A DNA stretch of 64,000 bases from Terebella lapidaria (lineage: Eukaryota; Annelida; Polychaeta; Terebellida; Terebellidae), in contig OX424568.1 of NCBI GenBank assembly GCA_949152475.1, positions 26,573,667 to 26,637,666 on the forward strand, written 5' to 3'. This document shows positions 55,755 through 64,000 of the stretch, piece after piece (the stretch's first letter is position 1; each line of letters starts with the position of its first letter). The position numbers and the translations under genes are program-made. A model generated the notes under the pieces. That model had not been told where the DNA came from and did no database searches. It was given only the letters and a program-made list of their open reading frames with translations.

Positions 55755-57500
55755 TCCGGAACACCTGATTTCACCTCCTAATGGCCTTTTTGGGGGTTCA
55801 TGAGTTTCCCTGTCATTTTTGTTTTCTCTCACTTCGTATGCCTGAAATAATGACTTTCTGTCCCCGGATTATAAGATTGGATAACGGACCCGGTTTTGTT
55901 TGCTCGGAATACTTAATACTGGGTATTGATTCCACGTCTATTGATACATACACTTCATACGCTATTTAGCTCGGAGGGTATTTCTCCAACTCCTGCTCTA
56001 GGAGGTGTGAAAATTGGATCGAGCTGCTCGACTGATGGCCGCCTCCGTGGGACACTTGGTCCAGGCAAATAAGTGAGGGACTGCGGTGCTCTTCTATCTT
56101 CAATCTACGGAACAATGGCTTAGTTCCTGTGGAAAGAGGTCAAACTATACACTAGAATATATTTTATACAGAATCATGTTATACTATTTGATGGACGCCA
56201 ATCAAGGTAATTGAACTACACATACCCGTAATACCACGCTGTACCCATCCCGGCGAATAGCTTACTTACGACAAGAGGGTGTGAAAATTGGCTAAAAACA
56301 AAATATACGAGGAAAGATGAAGTGTCAATTGACCATTATATAACGAATAGAGATATGTGTAATTCGTGGTGGGGTTACACCCGCGATAAACGGGGTAATG
56401 GTTTAATTTTTGGATTATATTATAAAGGACTAATAAAAATCAGATATAGGACTAATAAAATACTGTTCCATGCAACTGACACATAGGAATTTAAACTTCA
56501 AAAACTGCTACATGTAAATACTATTGATATTTATATATATCTGTGTTACAGGGTTCGGATTAAAATAAACTGATTCTCAGCTGCCACTGTCCTAGCATGC
56601 AAATAGACACTGTCACAAACAAGTCCGATTTCGTGGAGGGCTTTGAGAACATGCTCGATCAGCTGAGTTGGGACAGTGGCTGTCAAGCTGTGAGTGAGGT
56701 AGTATACGATATTGACGCCTCCCATTGTCCTCGAAATCCCACTACCATAACCACTTATGTCTCTGTAGCCTCAATCTCACTGTCCTCTCCGTCACCCAAG
56801 TCAACAAAGCAAGCCATATTTTTCACGACTGTCGTAGACAACGTGTTTACGGATGGACATGGCATCAAGCATAAGTGCAACATTTGTGTAGATATCGGGA
56901 TTGTCTTTCACCTTAGAACTGTCCGAGGGCTGTGATCGTGGAATCATTGATGCCTACGGATTCATCAGTATTGGAGAGCCATCCGAATTCCGCATTCGTA
57001 TACATGTTGATGATGAAGAAATTGCACATATTTTATAATAATAATTATTATACAGTTTTGTATGTGTATGTTATGTTTTTAGGTACCTCCTCTAGAGTTC
57101 TAGTCCAAAAGTGGAGGCAGTTTTGTTGCTAGGTACTCGTACGCATTCGGACCGAACGAATGTAGTGTCAAGGCATATTGCCTCCGTTCTCCTGAGTAAG
57201 TTCTGTTTTTCTCGAACAAGTGAAGTAGAAAATCTGGTGTAAACAAAAACCTATCAAAATTTATCACTGCCAATTTACTGCAGTTATTTTATAGTTTTTG
57301 ACAGATCACTGAAGCCAGTCTAGATGATAGTTGTTCCTGCGTAGGCATCTAATCTTGTCTTTTATAGATCGTCAGATAAATTCGTTTTTCCTTCAGGTCT
57401 TCCATAAGTGAAGTAACTGTGTGTTCACTTCTCTCCTTTTTCAATGCATTGGTCAGTTTCTTCTCCAGTACTTCTACTCGTCCTTAAGCGTGTAGCCACT
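55755..57500. other. No gene recognised
   Basis: A 112-codon plus frame (56,597-56,935), rich in Ser/Thr/Val, has no known domain and no clear splice context. A CATCAGTATTGGAGAGC segment follows. I do not call a gene. Confidence 0.35.
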
Positions 57501-57502
57501 TG

Positions 57503-59064
57503 TTTTTAGGTTACCGGACCTATGGTCCGATAACCTATTGGCATGGCGTTGCGTCCGGCGTCCGTCGTCGTCCGTCGTCGTTGTCCACATTTTTATCTTT
57601 TTTGTTTACGGGCGAATATTTCTGAAATTTTGCACAAAAATACTTAAAAATAATTCAAGAAGGAGGTATTTTTTAGTTTTTTGATTTTCACATTTTTTTC
57701 AAAATGGCGGCCATTTTCGATGAAAAATGTCTGATTTTGGACTTTGGCGGCCATTTTCTCAAAATCTGTTCAGTAACTTTTTTTCTTTTTGATACATAAC
57801 ACTCCTCATATGTACTCCTATGATGTCTATGAATTTCGTTGCGATTGAATCGCTCGAAGTGGGCCATTTTGGACCAAACTCGGCCCAAATGGGACTTTCC
57901 CATGTTAAATTCTCCTATGCTTTATAATGGGACACATTATGCCTAATATCTCAATTAATATTGATATCAGAGACTAGGAATCAATTGTGGACATATAGGA
58001 AATGATATATGCTGAATATTCTTGTGACCTTGAATTTGACCTCTGACCTCAGTTTCAAGGTCAGAGCACAAAATGGCTTATATCTCGCTTATTATCGACT
58101 CTACAGCTTAGGAATCAATTGTGGACATATAGGAAATGATATATGCTGAATATTCTCGTGACCTTGAATTTGACCTTCGACCCCATTTTCAAGGTCAGAG
58201 AACAAAATGGCTAATATCTCGCTTATTATCGACTTTACAGCTTAGGAATCAATTGTGGACATATAGGAAATGATATCTGCCGAATATTCTGATGACCTTG
58301 AATTTGACCTTTGACCTCATTTCAAGGTCACAGGGCAAAATCGCTAATATCTCACTTCTTATCGACTTTACAGCTTAGGAATCAATTAACAATATATAGG
58401 AACTGATATATGCAGATTATTGTCATGACCTTGAATTTGACCTTTGACCTCATTTTCAAGGTCACAGGACAAAATGGCTAATATCTCACTTATTATCGAT
58501 TTTACAGCTTAGGGATCATTTGTGGACATGTAGGAAATGATATATGCTGAATATTCTCGTGACTTTGAATTTGACCTCTGACCTCATTTTCAAGGTCAAG
58601 AACACAAAATGGCTAATATCTCACTTATTATCAACTTTACAGCTTAGGATTCAGTTGTGGACATATAGGAAATGATAAACGCCTAATATTGTGATGACCT
58701 TGAATTTGACCTTTGACCTCATTTTCAAGGTCACAGGACAAAACGGCTTATATCTCACTTATTATCGACTTTACAGCTTAGGAATCAGTTGTGCACGTAT
58801 AGGGAATGATGTATGCCAAATATTTTGATGACCATTAATTCGACCTTTGACCTTATTTTCAAGGTCATAGAACAAAATTGCTATTATGTTTTACTTGTTA
58901 TTGAATTTACAGCTTAGCAAACAATGGACATATCGGGAATGATATACATGTTTGCTGGATATTCTCATGACGCTGCATTTGACCAGTGACCTTATTTTCA
59001 AGGTCACATGAATATAAAACATATTTTGTCCGGTAACCTGTCTTAGCCCTTGGGCTAATTTTTT
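57503..59064 (+). mobile_element. Helitron-like element with 134-bp satellite core (copy 2)
   Basis: It has the same ends as 29,323-32,300 (TTTTTAGGTTACCGG...TTAGCCCTTGGGCTAATTTTTT) and the same left domain with GGCATGGCGTTGCGTCCGGC, here followed by extra CGTCGTCCGT repeats. It has only about 8 satellite units against 18-19 in copy 1. Array length thus varies between copies of one element. Confidence 0.75.
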
Positions 59065-60468
59065 CAAGAAGACTAGCCCGTTGTCCACAGAATACGAGTG
59101 TTCGAACTAGAATATACATGTATTTTTGACAGATATTAATTTTTTTTATGTAATTAATTGCTATTTCAAATGTAGTTTTTATCCGTATTTGTCGTGTATT
59201 TATATACCTGTAGAACTGATGATGTCGTCCTTTTATTTCTAACAATGAACTGATTCTCTGACTCATTTTCGTCCTCCTCTCTTCTCCTTTTGCTGTTTTG
59301 TGTTGTTCTTTCAAATCCAGTTTCCTGCATGAAACGTTCCACCATAAGTATTTGAGATGTTAAACTTGAGCGGCTATGGAAGCATATTTTGACCATTCAC
59401 ATAACCTGTTGTTTCATCACCTTTTTTGTGTTAGCTTACACAACAAGTCGTGTTAACGTGAAAATAAGACGTCAAGTTGTTCTAATATGATAAACTCAGC
59501 CAGATGTCTTACAATATCAGAATAAGTCATCTTAACCTGAAATGTATCACACCAACACGTCCTTACGTGAGAATTTATAGTGATTAGATGTCATGATGTG
59601 TAAAATATCACAAGAAGCGTCTTATCATAATATTCATCACGTTAATGTGTTGATATTTTTTACATTAAGACGCCTTGTTGTGATATTTTTACACTTTGTG
59701 ACATCTACTCGGGGCAGCAGACGCTCACTCTTTCGGAGCACCTGATCACACTCAGCTTGCTGGGTGTATGTGATGTTCACATGAATTTGACTTTGATACT
59801 CTAGTATCACTCGGATTTGACCATTCACACTGATTTTGTAAAAGTCGTCCATGGATTCGGTCTTGGAATATGAATTTGTCTGTATGTCGGTATCCAGTAC
59901 AACCATATCTATTGTACGGAGCAAAACGTGTGAGATTGAAATACAAACATAAACACGATGTGGAATTTGTGTTGCACATACTGCTCACAAAACGTGTGAG
60001 GTAACAGCATAAAGCATGTTTTCCTCTTAAAACATGTTAGTCGGATGTTGATTAAATTTGATATGGTTTGAATACCTCGGACTCGATTCCCTCAAATTTT
60101 TCCCTCAGAAATGAAGGAGTTGACAACCTGGGCCTGTGGCAAGTTCAATCACACTCGTACTTTTGAAGTCATTAAATTTGAATCATACTTTGTAATGTTT
60201 GGGTATGTCGGTTTTAAGAATTATATACACAGATACACTATGACACCAACATCTACACATACATGTGGATATAAAATAATTATTGTTGTTGTGTGACATG
60301 TGATTTGTCCCAGCAAAATCAGGCTAATTTTATGTGGAGACCCAATTTAACACGTGGTTAAATTGCGAACTTTTTATTTTTAAAGACCAGTTTTCGGCAC
60401 TTTCCAGTTAGTTGCTGGGTGACCTGAGGTATGTCACACATGTTAAGTTTCATAAACATTATCAATAT
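59065..60468. other. Intergenic; one exon-like minus segment
   Basis: 59,690-59,920 (minus) is an open stretch with a K-I-S-V-N-G-Q-I-R-V-I-L-E-Y pattern that looks protein-like. I cannot assign a family or exact exon ends. Nothing else is recognised. Confidence 0.3.
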
Positions 60469-61506
60469 CCATCTGTTCCTCTTAAGTTTATCTATACTGA
60501 TGGTTCTAAGGATGGTAATAAAGTAGGCTGTGCTGCTGTCACCTCAGGGAGAACATACAAACAACGTCTCCCTGATGTGTGTTCAGTGTACACAGCGGAG
60601 TTGAAAGCAATACTGTTAGCACTGTCCCACATCCGCCGGTCCGGAGAACTGGGTTTTGTCATTTGTTCAGATTCTCTATCAGCCCTTCAAGCCATAGAGA
60701 ATCGTAATATTGACCATCCTCTACTTTTGGATATTTTAACTGAACATCAACGTACTTTTCAAATGCATAAAGTTGTGGTATTTTGTTGGGTACCCAGTCA
60801 TGTGGACATTCCTGGGAATGAACGTGCCGACAAGGCTGCCAGGGCAGCTCTTGATCTGGACGTCACATTTTCCAGGGTGCCACATTCTGATTTCAAGCTG
60901 CTCATCCACACGTACTTGTACGCAGAATGGCAGTCATTCTGGGATGAGCAGGTTGATAACAAATTACACAAAGTCAAACCAACGATTGGTTGTTGTACCC
61001 CAATAAACGAAATGTCCAGGCGTGATCAACTGGTCATGTCACGGGCTCGTATAGGGCATACATACCTTACTCAGGGTTACCTGCTCCGTGGGGAGGAGGC
61101 CCCTGTGTGTGTGCCCTGTCGAGAGTGGCTGACCGTTGAACATGTCCTGGTACATTGTCAAGATTTGGCTGACACTCGTCGTTTGTTTTACGAGTGTCAG
61201 TCAATGCATGATGTTTTTAACGATATTAATATTTATAAAATCCTCAATTTCCTTCGGGAAATTGGGGTATATTTCTATTTTTAGACAAATAAATTCTAGT
61301 CAATGCCTTTGGGTCTAGATCTAGTCATTATTTTTTCACCACTAACTTTGTAAGGTTTTACTGTTCACTACAAATTTTTAATTGCATAACTTGTGGTTTT
61401 ATCATTTTTGATACTACTTTTATATCCTTGTTTGGCACTGAAATGGCCTTCTTGAGCCCAAAGTGCCGTTAAGCTTTATTTCTTCTTCTTCTTCCATCTG
61501 TTCCTC
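60469..61506 (+). mobile_element. 1,012-bp 5'-truncated LINE with TSD
   Basis: The insert is 60,482-61,493 between perfect 13-bp repeats CCATCTGTTCCTC. It includes RNase H, the C-terminal zinc knuckle, the whole 3' untranslated region with hairpin and the (TTC)4 tail. It is the best reference for all shorter copies in the window. Confidence 0.95.
60482..61284 (+). CDS. LINE polyprotein C-terminus: RNase H and zinc knuckle
   Basis: It is open for about 267 residues inside the insert; the ~24 codons before 60,482 belong to the target site, so there is no real start codon. RNase H residues are visible: Y-T-D-G-S-K-D-G (first Asp), T-A-E-L-K-A (Glu), C-S-D-S-L-S-A (second Asp) and W-V-P-S-H-V-D-I-P-G-N-E-R-A-D (His and last Asp). 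A C-x2-C-x7-H-x4-C knuckle (C-V-P-C...H-V-L-V-H-C) follows. In the family this domain removes RNA during target-primed reverse transcription. No reverse transcriptase is left, so the copy cannot move itself. Confidence 0.9.
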
Positions 61507-61591
61507 AATCTGGCCAAATAACTAATTGAGTTGTTTCGAGAGTGCATCGAGATATGCCCAATCTGCGTCTAATGAAAAGTCTTTTGATTCC

Positions 61592-61758
61592 TTAGATACC
61601 CATGACGTCGTTGATGTCTTTCACGTTCAGGACATCATACTTGACTGGTACCGATATGCGGTGGTCTGTGTCTGCATTTCTGATCATCAGTGTCACCTCG
61701 TTGTCATTGGAGCCTTCCACCCCAAGTGTCTCTCCATTGAAAATAATTTCTATGGCCT
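61592..61758 (-). CDS. Candidate terminal exon of an unknown gene
   Basis: On the minus strand an acceptor TTGTTTCAG opens a 55-codon frame ending in TAA. The residues look like a real beta-rich domain: I-E-I-I-F-N-G-E-T-L-G-V-E-G, then E-V-T-L-M-I-R-N-A and I-S-V-P-V-K-Y-D-V. The I-x-N pattern weakly recalls transglutaminase beta-barrels, but too little is present to name it. The preceding exon is outside what I can identify. Confidence 0.4.
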
Positions 61759-61779
61759 CTGAAACAAATCAAGAAAGAA

Positions 61780-62275
61780 TATGTCGCAGATTTTTTGTAT
61801 ACAATTTTCATTTTCAAGAAAGATGACTGTTTTTCCAATGAAGGCCTTTGAGGCTCAATTTTTTGGTCATTGATCTCTCAAATTTTAATAGTTCATCTAG
61901 TTTGAAGGTAAGATTTTCAGGGCCAAAAATTTGAAATTGGAGAAAATATATCAATTAATTTCTGAAATATTTTACAGTATTTTGAAATGGGGTGGTGCAA
62001 TATAACCAGACGCCATGGTGATAGGTTATCGCACCATATGTCCAGTAACAAATTCGAAGTAGATCCTGGAGTGAATGTGTAAACAGTTCTCTACCCAGAG
62101 CCTGCTGAGTTTTGAATTAGAAAACAGAATGTGATCACAAAATTAATAGAAAAATTTACTTATATACAGTATGTGTACGGAAAGGGTGTCAACGCGGTTC
62201 AATCGTCGTTGTCACAGTCCTGTTGCCAATTTCTACTGAGTGACACCAATGACTTGCACCAATGAAATTTTAAAA
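61780..62275. other. No gene recognised
   Basis: AT-rich sequence, possibly intron of the gene ending at 61,592. Confidence 0.3.
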
Positions 62276-62279
62276 CAAG

Positions 62280-62740
62280 TGATGTATGTATCAACCTATT
62301 ACGCTGATAACCAGATTTTGAAGATGCCAATGAAAACCTAATATCAAAAACTTCTTTGGAATAGAAACAAAGCCCAACCAAACATTTTTATCTGAAGCCA
62401 CACTGGCGTCTTCAGGGGCAGACAGTGTGTAATTATAGTTGTTTCTACTGTACATCAGATGGAATCAGTGCACAACTGCCCAACAACTTATCAAAACAAT
62501 TCAGGAATCCGAAACCCCGTGAAATAGGTGTATGACAAGTACATAAGTACCCAATCACAAGCCAAAAGGCAACTGAGTTGATGGTATCCTCGGGACCGAT
62601 TTAACGTCCGCCAGCAGTCACGCCGGCTCAGTGGTAGAAATATATGTATCAACCTATTACCGCTGATAACCAGATTTTGATGATGCCAATAAAAAACCTA
62701 ACATCAAAAAGAAACAACGCCCGACCAAACATTATATATA
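62280..62740 (-). repeat. Dispersed ~350-bp repeat, copies 3 and 3b
   Basis: 62,280-62,630 is an inverted full copy relative to 44,950. It is followed by a second start of the same sequence (62,641-62,735, TATGTATCAACCTATTACCGC). At their junction CCGGCTCAGTGGTAGAA resembles a tRNA-type A box, hinting at a tRNA-derived SINE. No B box was confirmed. Confidence 0.55.
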
Positions 62741-63160
62741 TCTTTATTGCTGTTTTATCAGAACGACTCCTTGTTGTATTTGGCCGTTGTGTGCACACAT
62801 ATGTCCCACTTTGCCTCGCTCTCAGGGCAGAGTGAGCCATGGTAGTACATGATTTAAATCGTTCACAATTTCTATGATAATGTTTCTACGTGTTTTTTTT
62901 TTCAGTCGTGTTTCACTAGTGTGCCATTTCCTTGTGTTTCCTTGAAAAAAGCTGACAAGTTTGATTGAGAATAGGCTCATGTGCTTAGAATTGTGACTTC
63001 GTGTAAGTTATGTGGCCCGCTTTGAGACCCTTTCCCTTATTCTGAAGCAACCCCCCCCCCCCTTGGGCCGCATTATAAACATTTAGATAAATGACAAATA
63101 TTATGCGCATTACATCAAAGATATTCGAAGATGTTTATGCAGCATCCAAATGGAGAAACA
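62741..63160. other. No gene recognised
   Basis: It contains a T run at 62,894-62,903 and a C run at 63,051-63,062; otherwise featureless. Confidence 0.35.
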
Positions 63161-63164
63161 TATA

Positions 63165-63976
63165 CAGTGTACTCTGTATAAACCGGATCTCCAGGGGACC
63201 AGGGAAAAAATCCGGTATGGACAGAGCGCCGGTTTATCAAGAGTCTGAAGAGAGAGAACATCGATCATCTCACCCGATATGCAGATACCGACTGACTCCG
63301 TCTTTCATTGTTGCACAACATAACGTAACTAAATACCGGCCAGCTATTTTAGATACACGTAGTTACAATCTTTATGGACATCGGCGTAGTTAATATTATG
63401 TTATTGGTAATATGTCGGATCTTCATAGATTTATTGCTGAACATTCAAGTAAATAATTTTAGTCAATCAATTAATAATTGTAGGTTTGCTATTGATATCA
63501 TTATCATCTTGTGCTATTAGCACATCTTAAAACCAGTTGCAGAATATACATAGTGAGACAAGATTGCATGATGCCATAGAATTGTTGTCTGCGTTTATAG
63601 CATGCGCTGATATAATCACTTTGAACAATGCGTGTCACCCCAGTGATGAGCTAGCAGTGATTTACTCGAGAAATCTTGTCAGGTAAATCATGCATTCTTC
63701 ACTACCCCTAACTGACGGAAGTTTAGTTGTTGTTAATTACAATTTGTGAGAGCCATGTTCCTGATGTTGTTGTGTTTACAAAAACGTGTGACTAAAGCGC
63801 AGCCTCTGACATCGGTCTGTGATCCGATGAAGTATGGCTAATTGCAATTTAAGCGCCGTAGTTTTGAATCATTGGGGTAACGCCGGTTTGGACAATACGA
63901 TATGGCCGGTTGGGTCACAGGAATAGGGCCGGTTTTCAGAATGGAGAACATCCGGTATATCGAGAGTTGCTTACTG
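63165..63976. mobile_element. Non-autonomous pogo/Tc-mar-like element
   Basis: The ends are imperfect inverted repeats: left CAGTGTACTCTGTATAAACC-GGAT, right (complement) CAGTAAGCAACTCTCGATAT-ACCGGATG. A TA dinucleotide lies on both sides (63,163-63,164 and 63,977-63,978). Internal copies of CGGTTTATCAAGAG and GCCGGTT recur near both ends. At 812 bp with no transposase frame, it is non-autonomous. Confidence 0.6.
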
Positions 63977-64000
63977 TAGAAACAAAGGGGAAGAAATCGG

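Noticed and set aside
56597..56935. 112-codon open frame as a gene
   Set aside because: It has no recognisable domain, splice context or conservation evidence within the window.
62620..62640. A tRNA gene suggested by GGCTCAGTGGTAGAA
   Set aside because: There is no cloverleaf or B box downstream. It is better explained as part of the dispersed repeat.

Overview
The window is eukaryotic nuclear DNA. It is AT-rich, has small exons with GT-AG introns, and is dominated by transposable elements. The mix (LINE with a C-terminal RNase H and a (TTC)n tail, a copia element primed by a half initiator tRNA, a Helitron-like element with a minisatellite core, HARBI1 relics, a fibrinogen-domain relic and a kinase relic) suggests a marine invertebrate. 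A mollusc, possibly a gastropod, is my best guess, but no single-copy marker gene is present to prove it.

Layout. 1-8.8 kb is mostly unannotatable, with a HARBI1-like transposase fragment at 0.9-1.4 kb and three related exon-like segments at 7.35-8.26 kb. 8.8-12.8 kb holds tandem arrays of minus-strand units, each with a consensus splice donor, and a 1.25-kb segment present twice. 15.07-15.91 kb is an intronless 280-residue type I membrane protein. 16.43-17.74 kb is a 654-bp tandem duplication carrying a broken fibrinogen-like exon. 20.3-39.6 kb is the most interesting part. It holds five tandem copies of a small minus-strand gene (here called the MDQ family) made of tiny symmetric exons, all with phase-2 introns. 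A sixth partial copy lies inverted at 50.3-50.7 kb. I recognise no known family. One copy (33,756-35,431) reads through six exons to a 109-residue acidic/proline-rich protein. The others are broken by identifiable events, or lack their last or first exon.

39.6-42.2 kb is a decayed Ty3/gypsy-like element (RING-like, gag-like and envelope-like pieces). 43.3-44.9 kb is an internally deleted LINE. 45.4-49.9 kb is a nearly intact copia element with 229-bp LTRs and a 5-bp target duplication, inserted recently. 51.4-53 kb has minisatellites. 53.6-55.3 kb has two transposase relics. 57.5-59.1 kb is a second copy of the satellite-bearing element also found at 29.3-32.3 kb. 60.5-61.5 kb is a 5'-truncated LINE with an intact RNase H. 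63.2-64.0 kb is a pogo-like non-autonomous element.

A recurring theme is one LINE family. About fifteen copies of its 3' end occur, all on the plus strand. Ten have clear target-site duplications, and the smallest inserts are only 38 bp. A second theme is the 134-bp satellite unit, which carries a perfect nuclear-receptor DR1 sequence flanked by inverted extended half-sites.
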